NCBI GenBank assembly: GCA_020086605.1
Contig: JACBWW010000028.1
Coordinates: forward strand, 10,069,953-10,133,952
Length of the DNA stretch: 64,000 nucleotides
Reading direction: 5' to 3'
Origin: Lanius collurio
Lineage: Eukaryota > Chordata > Aves > Passeriformes > Laniidae
A program made the position numbers and the translations under genes. Position 1 is the stretch's first letter, and each line of letters begins with the position of its first letter. The notes beneath the pieces are model-generated. The model was not told where the DNA came from. It worked only from the letters and a program-made list of their open reading frames with translations, and did not search any database. Below, in pieces: positions 14,201-26,592 of this stretch.

Positions 14201-15600
14201 GAAAGGCCTGAGCATGAAGTCCACACTGGAGTTTTGATTCGGTACTTTGGCATACACAATACTGTGCCAGTAGATCCACAATTAAGCTGTGCAATGAGCT
14301 TTCAAGTGTAGCTCAGGGGTGGGTGACTGTAAAAGTCACTGAGCAGGTGGTTTCTACCAGTAAAACATTTGAGAACTCAGCACTGCCTATAATTCATGCT
14401 CTTGAATGAGGAATAACTCCAGATACTGAACAACTATGAACTTTGTACATACAGCTGCCATTTACTTTAATTGGTGATTCACAAAGTTCTCTGGATAATG
14501 GAATTTCAAGAGACATTTCTGACAGGTACTCCCTCAGTCTTAGAGGAAGACAAAAGGTATACTGTAGTAAATGTTTGCTGTTTTGCAGGAGTGTCAAGGT
14601 GACATCAAGATTCCAAGCCATTGCAGGATCCTAAATTCCTGCAGAGAAAGTGTATGAGGCTAATAATGAACTGTATGCCTGTATGACTCAAAAGGAAAAA
14701 ATATGTTTTTCAAATCTAATCATCATATCAACACAAATTATTTCAATACTTAACTTGGTTGTTTTATTACATTATTTCTTCAATAAATATATTAACCTAA
14801 TATGACAGAAGTAGAAATGTTTTTATAAACTCAGACTTCTAAAAATTCTCTTACAGAAAGCTGTAAGGAAATTCCTCCACAGAATTTCATGTTGTATCTC
14901 CTGGTCTTCACAACAGTGGGACTGTTAGAAAGACCAGTCTAGTAAAGCCATATGAAAATTGTATTAATTGCTCCAGGACATGTCAGACCATGTTATATTC
15001 ACAACAATTGTCAGTCTGGAAGAGCTAAGCAGAAACTTTTGGCAAATCACACAATCTTCAGGAAAGAATAATAATTTAAAATTGTCATCCTTGATGAAAT
15101 ATTTAAATATTCATTCTCTTCTGCAGCAGCCACTGATGAAAGTGACTCAACTTTCCTGCACTGTCCTTATATACAGCTGATCCCAGACTGTTTCTCATTG
15201 GTTCATCATTATGAACTTCATGGTGCTACTGTAGATGAAGTTTTTAATAATGTGTTTTGACAAAACATGAAGAAAATAAAGTCTGATGCACTTTGCTCAA
15301 GAAAGTGGAACTCATGTTCAGGATAACCTTACAGAAACAAGAGATCTCAGTGAAGGCTACAGCTCTGATGATGACCTGAGCTGGCGTGGCCATCTTTCCT
15401 TTCTGGGTCATACTGATGTGAAAGGCAGAGACAACTTGGAAATCTCTTGAAGAACCACCCAGCAAGAGACTGTACACACCCAAATTCCTCAAATCCTCTG
15501 TATGTCAGCCTGTTCTGCAAACAGAGCCCACAGCAAGCAAGACTGAAAAAGATTTTGACTTAATTTATCTCCTTGTTAGCCAAATCTAAAGTGTCCTGTC
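8213..15600. other. Unique noncoding sequence
   Basis: No gene, RNA or repeat family was recognised over this 7.4-kb stretch. All open frames are short. The only structural item is a nested inverted repeat at 10086-10115 (see findings). It is AT-rich with frequent poly(A)-signal-like AATAAA words, as expected by composition alone. Confidence 0.5.
10086..10115. repeat. Nested inverted repeat, 8-bp arms
   Basis: AGGTGATG at 10086-10093 is the exact reverse complement of CATCACCT at 10108-10115. The 14-nt spacer itself contains the palindrome GCAATTGC (10099-10106). It could form a cruciform, or a hairpin if transcribed. No function is inferred. Confidence 0.6.
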
Positions 15601-15605
15601 CTTAC

Positions 15606-15690
15606 AGAGGAAGGTCACCCTGCCCATGGCAGGGGGTTGGAACTAGATGATCTTTAAGTTCCCTTCCAACTCAGACCATCCTATAAAATG
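15606..15690 (+). mobile_element. CR1 LINE 3'-end fragment
   Basis: About 85 bp matching the extreme 3' end of CR1 in sense orientation: 'ccctgcccatggcagggggt', then 'ggaactagatgatctttaag' and 'ttcccttccaactcagacca', ending at 'tcctataaaatg' where the terminal ATTCTATG-type octamers would be. It is a heavily 5'-truncated insertion. Confidence 0.88.
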
Positions 15691-18600
15691 AGTACCACTT
15701 CCACGATTGCTGTGTTTAGCTGATAGGGGTTCTTAACTACTGTCTTGGTAATTTAATAAAGTGGATCAGGAAAAGTAGAGATACTTGTGAATACTTGTAT
15801 CCCAAGCCACTCAGAAATCTCTTGAAGGGCTTTAGACAGAAAATTAAACATCATTCGCATAATTTAAAGGTCTGATCCCAAGTGGAAAACTACAAATAAT
15901 ATGCTACATATGGAAAGGTTTGAAGTATACAAAAAAGGAAAAAAGTAAATATTCCCCATGTCTCAGTGGTAGAATGATTGGCAATTGTTTGCTCTAGCAG
16001 CGTTTATAGTAGACCATGGAAATGCAACTTTCAAATATTCTCTTTAGCTGAGTTATAGCAGAGACTAACCTGTGAGAGAAAGTCCAGGGACAAATGAAAA
16101 CTGTCCCCATTCAAGGGAAACTGGATTTAAGTAACAGAATATTTGCAAGACATTAGTGTAAATGCTTGGTAAACAAAGAAAAGAATTAGCTTAAGAGAAC
16201 CTTTTTTTTCCCCTGCAGGTATGACAGTTGTGATTTAAGTCAAGTTTCTTCAATACCAAGTAGGTCCTACTTGTGAGCAAAATAAATTTCTGACTTCACT
16301 TATTCTAGCTGAACTGGACTATGTGTTTTACACACCAGGATGTTGCATGCCTGTAGTGTGGCTCTGGGTCCTTTCCTCATGCTCCAGATGAAAATTAACC
16401 TCAGATCTGGTCCTGTTCAGAAAAGAGAGTGAACTTTCACCTTCTCCACTCATTGCATATGCCTCATGCAGAAATTAAGCATAATTTTCCAAGCAGTATC
16501 CATCTGTAAACAAGGCCACTAGGCGATAAATGTTCGTTGTGCAGTAATGTAGTCCCAGGAACATTCATGTAAATCAGTCAACTGAGTGAACAATTCAAAC
16601 CTCTGAACAAAATAGAAACATAAATACAGAGCTAATTAATACTTTTGCTTCTTGCAAATGCACAAGGCACTTCAGGAGCCACACACCTCCTGCATTGCCA
16701 AGTCTAGCTAACATTTTTCAATATTCCAGTGAAGCCAAGTGAAACATTGTTTAACAAAGAATTTACAAAATATGTCAGTTTGATGGTAAGAATGAAGAGG
16801 TTGTAATGTTTGCAGCACATTATTTACTGTTTGTATGAAATGCATTTCCTTGCTCATTGAAGACTCTATTCACATGTCATTGCCAGAGAAATCTCATTTC
16901 ATAGGTCAAAATTAAATTTGTTCAAAATAGTCGAAAGGATTTGGATCAAATTCTACATTTGGTGGAGATGTGAAAGGCATTTCACAGAAGAAAGGAATCA
17001 ATACCCACACTAGTGAGTAAAATGCAAATTTGACATTTTAAAAATACTGTCACATTTCCCCCACACCTCTAAAAAAATCAAATTTATTTTCTCAACACAT
17101 TAAAAATAAATGTAATGCTAGCTGCCTTAATAAACATAAGCCCTAACTCAGACTCCTTGATTTTCAGCTTCTCAGTGTTGTGTCACTGAGTGAGGCTGAC
17201 CACTAAGGGAAGATTGACACAATGTTGGTATAAACAAAAACTTTGCATGGGCATAAAAACAGTGGGGGCATTTGTACATGACACACAGATGACCAGGCTT
17301 GAAAGCATTACTGCTACTTAAAAGAGCATTCACCATTCATCTATGATTTGTGCTTTTATTCCATCAAAGTAGAAAGGGTTTAAAATACCGCAGTTGAAAA
17401 CAATTGTCAAATACAAGCTTGTTGTAGCAAAAGAGCAGGCAAAAACCCTTTCTTTTTACACTACCACAGTGGGCTGAACTAAGACTATTCCAGCTTTATG
17501 AATTTAAAATCTTCTCACCAACATGCATATTGAAAACTTCTAGAAAGAAACAATTCCTGAATTCATTTCAGATGAAAAGACTCAGAAAGCTTAAAAAGTC
17601 AAAGAAAATGGACATTAAAATGCAGGTGCTTCATCAGCTTTGAGTAAAGGCACTTTCATTAGTTCCAAACCTAGCCTACGTTTAAAAAAAAAGAAGGATG
17701 AAAGAAGGTGGAAAGTACTTGAAAGCTGGAGTAACTCTGGCTTTCATTCCCACTGCTGTTGTTTGCACAACACTTATTAATGTTGTAAGTTTCTTTACAA
17801 TTTACTGCCAACAACAAAGGAACAGCAGGTTCCCTTTTAGTCCAATAAAGACCATTGTCCATGTTTCCCTTGGCTCTGAATTAAAACAAGCACACCTGGC
17901 ACTGGGTGCACATGTGGTACAAAGTTTCTGACCAGTCCCAGCCCAGAGCAGATACCACTGCAAGGTCCTGGTTTATAGTTTCGGTCAATCATGAACATTT
18001 CTTTTCTTTGCTGCAAACATATTTATTGAAACATTGGCCATGGTACAGGTAGACATAAGAATGACCTGCTCAGGTTTTACATCTGTCAGACTGTGATGAA
18101 TGTTCATTTGGTTGTAATAGCAACCTCATAAACTCTCCACAAAACAGTGGAAGAATCTTGATCTTAAAAACAAAACAAGCAAAACCAAACAAAGAATAAG
18201 GAGCATGATTAGTTTGGAGCCTTTTCAGTTTAAGTCCTCACTTCCCAGCCACTGTGGTGACAAAGTCATTACAAATGCAAAAAATGACAGATTTCATCTT
18301 GGCAGATTAGCTTGGTAAGATAAATACATAAAGAGATTAAATAGTATGCTACAAAGCAGATATTTGTCCTTTCAAGCCGAGGTTTATAAAAGGCATAGTA
18401 AGTAACTTTGAATCCAAGCCAATTACCTTGTTTTTTCAGTTACAAGAAAACATCTGAGGATAATCAAAGGCACCTTTTGGTAATTTTGCCTGGTTTCTAA
18501 TTCATGAGGAGAAAGCAATAGAGATTCACTTTACATACAACAAAAACATTCAGCCTGGTATAAACAAGGACAAAGTAATTTTTGCTCTGTTTTGGTTTCA

Positions 18601-19567
18601 ATGATAAGATGAAGGGCACCACTAAGTATATAAATACATCCTGTTTTTTACAAATGCTGATGGGTTCATCTTCTTGCTTAGCTAAATGATTCAAGATATT
18701 CTAATTCCTTGTCAGGTTTAATTTGTTCTCCAGAAAACAAGAGGTAAAACTTGATGTCTGAGTAAATATGTACATTTTCCTTACAGATAGTTCTTAATTT
18801 TGCCTGATAGAGCACAGCTGAACTCATTGCTCTTAATACTGCTTAAAAAAAAATCTGTTTAATTGCAGAGTTTGAGTAAAGGGGGTTTTAAATATGAAAG
18901 ATAAAATAAAGATTTGTTTCCTATAATGTAGTATATTTTGCATCTCCCTTTCTCGTAGCTATTCTGTTGAGGTAAAGCATCCTGTCTGCAGCATTATGTG
19001 ATGTGGCAAAGAATCGACCCAGTCTGGAATAAAGAGGGTTCATAAATAGGTTATTATTTTAAAAGAGAATAATTTCTTCAAATGGGTCAGCAGTAGGTAC
19101 CAGTCTGTTAGGGATTCAGTCTTTGCTGAAGGTGCATGCAGCTCATCTTCATGGTCCACATTTAAGGCAAGTACCCTGCAAATTCTGCCTCCAGGCAATG
19201 ATTTTCATGCCCAGGGTCCATGGCATGTGGTAGAAAGAGAAAGACAAAGTATTTTAAAATTAAGTTATTTTAGAGTTGCTGTTCCAGGTAATATTATTTT
19301 TGTTCTAAATACATCTATGTAAAACACTGAGAATGTTTTGATTGATTGCATGTCATGCACGGTAAGATCTGTGTTTTTACAAGAACTTTTAAAATCAGGT
19401 TTTTTTTTCATTTTAAGGCAGCAAAAATGATTGGTGTTATTTTTGCAAAGCAGAAAAACAAACTGACACTTGCAGTCCTGACAGAGATGAGAGTCTGTAA
19501 GGCAGTGAAGGCCTCTCAGAGGAATCAGGACCTAAAATGGGAGAGCAAAGATGAGAACAGCTTTTGA
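15691..19567. other. Unique AT-rich noncoding sequence
   Basis: No gene, RNA or repeat family was recognised. A short odd palindrome TCACTGAGTGA lies at about 17183-17193. Frames such as 17698-17931 (plus) and 17671-17862 (minus) are short, overlap each other on opposite strands, and look random. Confidence 0.5.
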
Positions 19568-19690
19568 TCGCAGGATCACAGAATATGCAGAATTGGAAGG
19601 GACCCACACGGATCATTGAGTCCAGCTCCTGGTCCTGCACAGAACCATCCCCAATAATCAAATTCTGATGGCTCAATAGCCACCTATTTC
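19568..19690 (-). mobile_element. CR1 LINE 3'-end fragment (second 3'-UTR type)
   Basis: The reverse complement of a CR1 3' end: 'aggatcacagaatatgcag', 'aattggaagggacccacac', 'gatcattgagtccagctcct' and 'cctgcacagaaccatcccca'. The leading motif differs from the copy at 40507, so these are probably two CR1 subfamilies. Similarity fades by about 19690. Confidence 0.85.
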
Positions 19691-19899
19691 CAGTACATAA
19701 TGTCAGGAGAAGAGGAATGCCCTTTGTGAAGTTTCCCAAAAGTCTGTCTTGACACCTTTTTTTGTGTTAACCCTATTCCAAATATTGAACAAGTCACTTA
19801 AAAATAAGATCTGGCAAATTTTGAGAACAAGACTGTGGGGCCTTAGCAGACACTCAGTCCTATTATCTCATCTTTTGACATGGATCCTCACACCTCAGA

Positions 19900-20080
19900 C
19901 GCTGTCCCGGGGCGATGTTGTGAAGCCACTTTATTCCTTAACCCTGCGCTCAGTGCCCAAGGACGCGGTGCCTTTAGGACGGACCCGGGGCCGGGCCCAC
20001 GGCACCGAGTGCGGGGCAGTTTAACGGCTGAGCCCAGCGGCTCGGGGGCTCTGGGGCTCGGCGGGGCTCGGCAGGGAGTG
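19900..20080 (+). promoter_or_regulatory. CpG-rich block within the LTR
   Basis: This is the densest CpG stretch in the window, with words such as CCCGGGGCGA, GGACGCGGTG, GGACCCGGGGCC and GGCTCGGCGG. By position it corresponds to U3, where LTR promoters lie. Promoter activity is inferred only. No clear TATA box is visible. Confidence 0.45.
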
Positions 20081-20352
20081 ACCCGGAGTGCTGTGCTGCT
20101 CTTTGGGTTTCTGCTGTGTTACAGCTAGCTGGGAAAAGGCCCTCTTGGGTTTTTTCTTGTTCTTTTTCCCTTCCCCTTGCCTCACTGCCTCCCTTCCCTC
20201 CTCACTGGTCCAGGGAGCCTGCAGGGTTGCCCCAGCAGGCCCGTGAGGTGGTCCCAACTGGTCCGAGCCCACGTGTCTGTTCCCTCTCTGGGAATAGGTT
20301 GTATTTTGAGATTTTGGTTTTTTACCCTGTTCTACGCTGATTTGTTTTGTGT

Positions 20353-20358
20353 TAATAA
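20353..20358 (+). terminator. LTR poly(A) signal AATAAA
   Basis: An AATAAA hexamer in a T-rich context near the middle-to-end of the LTR, followed by a T-rich and then GC-containing stretch, as expected at an R-region 3' processing site. Confidence 0.55.
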
Positions 20359-20637
20359 ACGGTTTGTTTTTTCCGCTTTCACTTGCTGCGGCCCACTTTT
20401 CTTACTGGTGGAGGAAAAGGAGAGGCTTTTTTGCTTCGGAGGAGACTCTCACTCCAGAGTGTTTCCTCCTGAAGTTTTGTCTCAAAAACTGAGACACACT
20501 CACAAGGACTCTCATAGGCCCTGTGGAGGACACTGGTACATTTGCTGGCAGAATGCAATGCAGCATCTTCATGTAACATACCTGCCAGTGGCGCCTCTAT
20601 TTAATTCTCAAAATAACAGTGTTGTCCCTTAGTGGCA

Positions 20638-21168
20638 TGTACTAGTTTGAAAACAAACCAGTGGGAGGCACCAAGTCAGAATAACAATTTAATAGGGAAG
20701 TTAAAGAAAAAAAGAAAAAAACCAAAAACACTAATCCAAACTGACAGAGTCAGGATACAACCTGACACCCTGTTAGTCAGGGTGCTGGTAGCAGTCCGAT
20801 AAAATGGTGGCTGCGGTCCTCCTGAAGTGGTGGATGTGGGTCTGTTGGAGCAGTGATCCTCTAGAGGGGTCTGCTCCACCTTGGAATCTCTAGTGGTGAC
20901 TATATTGCTCCTTTCCTCTGGGAATCCAGTGGAAAAGGGGTGTCCCTGGTGTTCAGAATCCCAGATTATATCCAGGATGGAATGCTTAGTTCCTCCTGGG
21001 TGGAGCATCTCACAATGGGATTATAAATCATGAGGCCAGGTGTTGGTGGGCCATTAACAGAAGATAGTCTGGAGGGAGTTATCGCTGAGTCATGGGGCAA
21101 GGCACTGATGGGTTATTAAAAGAAAGATAGGGAGGAAGCCAGGAAACACTGCCCCCCTGGATTCAACA
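20638..21168 (-). mobile_element. Endogenous retrovirus solo LTR, minus strand
   Basis: It resembles a passerine LTR family read in reverse: 'actagtttgaaaacaaacca', 'gtgggaggcaccaagtcaga', 'caggatacaacctgacaccc', 'tggtagcagtccgataaaat' and 'tgggtggagcatctcacaat'. On the minus strand it begins TGTTGAATCC (21168), carries an ATTAAA poly(A) signal (20688-20693) about 50 bp before its end, and terminates AACTAGTACA at 20638. So both LTR termini have TG/CA. The hairpin CACCCTG...CAGGGTG lies inside at about 20765-20785. I found no convincing target-site duplication. There is no internal retroviral sequence. The minus-strand 110-codon frame inside it is a shadow. Confidence 0.8.
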
Positions 21169-23770
21169 GCTCATGAGGATGGTAACAGAATATACTGTAA
21201 CCCAGGACATGGCACATCAAAATAACCTAGATTATCACAATTTTCATGCTGCTCCTCTGCTTCCTGGTTCCAGCAATTTCTTATCAGCAGGGAAGACTCT
21301 ACACAGTAAGGTTTTTGGAAATAAAGTGCCACTTCCTCACTATGAAAAATACTTAAAGGCAAGATAAGGAATTAAGAACACAGTTGGCTAAGTAAAAAAT
21401 ATAGGAAGAAGAGCCTTCATATTTTCTACCTGTTGAGGAACTTTCAATCTTTCCCTCACTTAACTTCTTCTGATACTCCCTGGAAGGAGGGAATAAGAAT
21501 GAATGAATTATTCAGTCCTAACACCATCCAGGCATTGTAGCTTTTCCTATAAACCTCCCACCAAATGAATTATCATCACTAAAGGGATGCTGGCATGCTT
21601 GTTGTAAATTATTTTGACAATTTAAGTGGCAAGTTAAGGATGCCTTCATATATATATATATATATATATTATGCAAATATATGAGGGATGAGAATTTGCA
21701 GATATGACAATTGCCAGAACTTAATTTCTTAAAGAAATGAGTAACCACAAAGTTATCTGGGTTTTATTTCCTTCTTTCTTGTCTGTTTAAATAGCAGTTT
21801 GCATGTATCTTAATGTTTAATTCCATTCAGAGCAAAGATTTATTTGATACATCTGAGAAATTATACTAGAATACATTTTGGGAAAGGAAATGTTCTGGGG
21901 AAAGATGATGATAACAATGGTAGTAATGTCTGTTGGTCTATGAAATAACATACTGTGGGAAGGTATAAGTAACAAAAAAGCAAATAGTGAACCATACTGT
22001 GATTGCTAGGAGTTTCAGTTCAGTTTGTACACTGATTGTCTGCATTTTGAGCTGGTCTGGGCAGACTAAGAGAATTTATTTCCCCTCTAGCATTGGCTGC
22101 AGTTTGGTCCTTCTCTTTTCATGTCCAGAGGATCAATTTTTTTTCTGACAAAATATTTCAACAAAAAGGATTATATTTTGTTGGAATAATTAATGTGTGT
22201 AAATGAGAATAGCAGAGATACTTCATTAATCCATTGTTAAAACATACTAAAATTTCTCAACGAACATATGCCTTTAACACCAGCTTCTTTTCAGCCTTGC
22301 CAGTACCAGCACATATTTTGTGTTCTGGTGTGACCTGATGGTGCTTGACACACTTGAGTGTGAATATTTCCATTCAAGTAGACAAGAACACAGTGCATGG
22401 AAGCAAAGCAGTGCAGTCAGCCTTCCTCTGTGTGTGTCTGTGTCACGAGCAATCTGCCACAAAGCTGTGCATGGCTGAACCTATGAATGAAGCCGTGAAG
22501 GGACATAACACAAAAACATCTCATGCAGTGTGCCAGGACCCGAGTGAATAATAAGGAGAATTCTGTACAGTGCTGCACATCAATCTTCATGCCATGCTCC
22601 TACTATCTTGTTATCTTGTTTAGTTCTGGTCCAATGAACAAGCCTAGGAAGAATAAAAGCAAAGCACAGCTACTTTGCTAGCCAAGTTATTTGTTCTACA
22701 GATATTCTACTTGAAGACACAATCTAATAACACAGGCTAATTTCAGAAAGGCTGACAAGCAATATCTAGACAGTCACCAATGAAACACCAGCTACATTCA
22801 TATGAGAGATGAAAAAGTCAATACATGCCATTACAAAATCTATAATTTCAGTCCCCACCAAATCTGTTCAAGTTCTCTTCATTGCTACAGTTTTTAAAGT
22901 AAGGCTTAGTTCTGCTTTGTATACCCCCAATGACTTATGTTTCCACTTTGAAAACTAGTTTTAAACATGCCTTTGTTCATAAACTGCATCATTGCCTCAG
23001 ATAAATCCATTCTCAGTCCTGAAACTATACCTTTAAAACTAAAGAAAGTAGGAATAGACAGAAAGCCTAGTAGAGCATCCAGCATTGCAGTGTCTGACTT
23101 GTTCATCCCAGCTTCAGAACCAAAACATTTCTCTCTCATGGAGTCTGCACTCAGGGAGATTGGCTGTATAGCTGTCATTGAAAGGAAACCTGTGACTTCT
23201 TCATGTAAAGTAATGAAATAGTTATTGCCCAATTCAGAATTCTTTCAACTTCCCCTAACTCAATTCGCTTTCCTCAAATCCCTATAAAAGCACTCTTTGT
23301 ATCCCTCAAAGCACGCAGAATATGTGCAATCACTATAAGAACTGTTTTTCATCATCATCATCCTCCCTTTGCAGAAATTAAAGGTATGGCTGTACAGAAT
23401 GTGTGAGCTCTCACTAGAACATGAATATCTTCATGAACTGATCCCTTCTTGGTCCTCTCTTTGCCAATCTATACACCTGTCAAAAATAATGCCATGTCAC
23501 GGGATCTCAGTCTTTTCTAGAAGCACCAAAATTTAGGAGAAAAGGAGAGACAGTCTCATACTCTATCTGCCTGAGGCAGAATTAAAACCAGAGTTCCATC
23601 AACAGTCATGGCCAATCAAATAGACTGGAGTTTTCATGACTATGTTCTCAAGAGAAAAACTGTTCTGGCCTATTCTTAAGAAGAAAAAAATCTCATAGCC
23701 AAATGATATCTGAAGTTATATTCAACTGAACTTATTTTGATTTAGCTACAAATTCTCCATAGCACAAAAG
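21169..23770. other. Unique noncoding sequence
   Basis: It holds a (TA)n microsatellite at 21649-21669 and nothing else I can name. A 255-bp plus-strand frame (22967-23221) and a 327-bp minus-strand frame (22906-23232) are open over the same DNA. Neither is recognised (see findings). Confidence 0.5.
21649..21669. repeat. (TA)n microsatellite
   Basis: An uninterrupted TA dinucleotide run of about 10 units. Likely to be length-polymorphic. Confidence 0.95.
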
Positions 23771-23773
23771 GAA

Positions 23774-23798
23774 GTGTGTGTGTGTGTGTGGGGGGGGG
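23774..23798 (+). repeat. (GT)n followed by a G9 run
   Basis: Eight GT units run directly into nine consecutive G. This compound microsatellite is prone to slippage and to sequencing error. Confidence 0.95.
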
Positions 23799-26567
23799 AA
23801 TAGGGGAAGAATAGAAACATGTAGCACACTCAACAGTGATTTTACAGTTCATATAAACGTGTAATTGACCACTCCCTTCTGTTTTACTTAAATGACATCT
23901 GGTTTTGCATTAATCTGACCAACTGCAATCCTGATAAGGCATGTTCAACTAAACTTCATTTCATTTCTAGTAGTAACTTGCAATGTAGTTTAACAGCCAG
24001 TCCTGTTAAATCAATGGCAAGAAGGGAAAGAAATGTATGAGGATGTTTCTGTTGATCTGCAGGAGGAATTTCCATTATTAATTTCAGTATTTTTCAAAAA
24101 TTATGTCCAAATCTTGTTGCCACATTGTTTTAAAGCCAGACTGGGCCAGAAAGGCTGCCACTGGGCATGAGAAAATCTGCACCACTTCTGTTTACAGACA
24201 CAACAAGGCTTGCTGCCAGACCAGGATTTCATTTTGGTTCTTAGCATCTTTTTTTCGTACAATTTTTGTTATTTTTTTCATTCTGGAGAAAGAAGATGAC
24301 CTTGGAGATTTGAAATCTCATCAGTTTCCTTTTGAAGACATAGGATTTATACACCCTTCTGGGTATCTTTAATGAGTTTTAACTGGAATTCTAACTATAA
24401 TATAACTTCACAATATCTGCAAAAAAATCCCTAAAAACCATAGAAGAATGGCTTTTCCTTATCTCTAGACATTCCCACTGCCTCATCTCTTCATGACAAA
24501 CCTTTCTTTGCATCCCACCAGCACATTAAACTTCATGTGGTTGAACAGAACTCCTTAAATCTTTTTCCGCTCTGCTGATGCTGGCTTTGGCACACTCCTC
24601 TGCTGCTCAAACTCATGACCAAGGAGGGAGTTTTGCAGCACAGTGTCCCACAGGCTGTGTAAACACAACTGCTCTATCTGCTGACACCACATGGAAGTTG
24701 AAGCATCAGTAGTTATTTCTCTGAACAGAGTCTAAATTAATTATTCTTTGACAAGCACTGTCAGTGTCTTTATTACATATTTAGAAAGTGAATCATTATT
24801 TTGAAGTGGCAAATGAACCAACTAACTTGCTGAGGAAACTAGCAGCACTGTCAAGGTCTGCCTGATAACTTATGAAATGATAAAATACTACATGTTGCCT
24901 CTGACTCTGTCCCTAAACCTCTCATCCATTACAATAGTTCAGAAAAAATCTTTCCCTATTGCTCCTCCTTCTGTTCCTTCTTGCCAGAGTGACCTCCTGC
25001 CATCTCACACACAGATGTCCATCTCCTTGAGGTAAGGCAGTGTTCTTTGTTTCAGCAGGGTCTCCACACAACAGAAGGGCCATGAGGGGACGCCCAGAAG
25101 TCACAGCATGGGAGATGGATGCAGAAATGGGAACCTCCACCAGAGAGAGATCACAGCATTGTTCCCCCTCCATTTCATTCTCATCTGCTTCTGTATTCCT
25201 CCCAGAATTAATTTATTATAAGAGTGGTAAATTGTTTGAATGCAGGAGTTACTCAGATTTTGAAAGGAATATGTACTTATGTTTTCAATCTCTTTGTGGA
25301 GAAAAGGAGCTGAGTTTTTTAACATAATAATGAGTTGTATTTAGAGCATACTAAACCCCATGATACTTTCCAAATTCTATCTATAGTCATATCTATTTCC
25401 AAAATAATTTAATTTTTTGAAAATAAGTATTCAAAATATCAATTGCTTTTACTTCTGAAATATTTTTAAATAAAGCATGTTGAATTTTAGTGAAGTATAC
25501 AGAAGGAGAAAAGCTGTCTTTGATTTAGGAAATCAGTATCAAGAAAATCAGGTGGCAGTTTCAGTACTAAAAAATCAAATCAAAACCTTCTCCAGAACTG
25601 AGCTGTGGTTATCTTAATGTGCCATAAGGAAATGGGCCTGGATTGTCTCTGCAGGACACTCAACAGAAAGGGACTAATTTCAGTAGCCATTAGAAAGAAA
25701 ATGCTTGCATTTTAATCAGTGTTTAGATGTTCTTCATAGTCAGTGGAGTGAAATGGTTCTTCGGAAGCTCAGTTCGTCTGACCTGTTTAAAACAGTCACT
25801 ATATGAAGGTGGGAACTTATCCTGAGAAGTACATAATTTTTGTGATTAATTTTTGTAATACAGAGGAAACTGGGTCTCTGGATGCCATTCCCACATGTTG
25901 TACAAGAAGCAGTCATCAGAAAAGCATTGGGGAATGCTAACTAAGAAGATCAAACAGGTCTTTCTGGCAGCACAGAGAATATACATTGCAGGAAGATGAT
26001 ACCTCTCCAGGTGAGAAAAAGTCACAAAATCATATGATTGCATCCCAGACTATCTGGAGATTAGTAAGGGGAGCTGCTTCAGATGTAGATATTGTTATTG
26101 CAACTCTTTCAGTCCTCTGTACCCTTTCCTCCTCACAAGTGTTTAAACACTGATAGTTTGAAGAGGGAAGCTGATTAAGAGATGATGCAAGTTTGACATA
26201 GATTGAGGAACAAACCCTCTCACAAACCGGTAGCACAGAGTGAGGTTGTGATATTGGCTAATGTTCTCTGTGGAAAGCAGGTAACGTCTCAGCTATCCAG
26301 CTAAGGATGAGTGCTTTCCACTTAGACTCAGCTGTTTCCAAAGGCCTTCAATTATGGTAGACAGAGGTACAGAATATGAAAAATCACCATCATCCCAAAG
26401 AGAAGGGCTACTTTGGCACAGATCAGTTTATTTCCACTCCCAGAGTCATGGAGGCAGTACTATCCCTGGCAGCAGTTCCTATGGCTGGAGTCCATACCCT
26501 TAATACAGTAGGAAGAACAAGCATCGGCTGATTTTTTAAATTTTTTTGGTTTTTTTCCTTTAGTCAT
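23799..26567. other. Unique noncoding sequence
   Basis: No gene or repeat family was recognised. At 24922-25327 short frames are open on both strands over a slightly GC-richer segment, but the products resemble nothing I know. Confidence 0.5.
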
Positions 26568-26592
26568 CCCTTCCTCCCTCCCTTCCTCCCTC
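26568..26592 (+). repeat. (TTCCTCCC)n-like pyrimidine repeat
   Basis: The pyrimidine words CCCTTCCTCCC occur twice in a row, after a T-rich stretch starting near 26532. This mirror-type purine/pyrimidine tract could in principle form triplex DNA. Confidence 0.85.

Larger units (their letters stand above)
19857..20496 (+). mobile_element. Endogenous retrovirus solo LTR, CpG-rich U3
   Basis: Its composition differs sharply from the flanks. A GC- and CpG-rich segment (about 19900-20080) is followed by a T-rich segment and a canonical AATAAA poly(A) signal at 20353-20358. After that comes a U5-like stretch ending 'ctgagaca'. This order, and the T/G-rich sequence around the poly(A) signal followed by 'aggaaaaggagaggct', resemble LTRs of passerine endogenous retroviruses. 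The 6-bp word CACTCA lies at 19851-19856 and again at 20497-20502, so it may be the target-site duplication and would set the boundaries used here. Against that, the 5' end does not start with the expected TG. No retroviral coding sequence adjoins it, so it is a solo or truncated LTR. The open frames of up to 151 codons over this interval (19749-20632) are not genes. Confidence 0.7.

Noticed and set aside
19749..20632. Plus-strand frames up to 151 codons, the longest in the window
   Set aside because: They overlap the CpG-rich LTR and its edge. GC-rich, stop-poor DNA explains the length, and the products are proline/serine-rich with no family resemblance.
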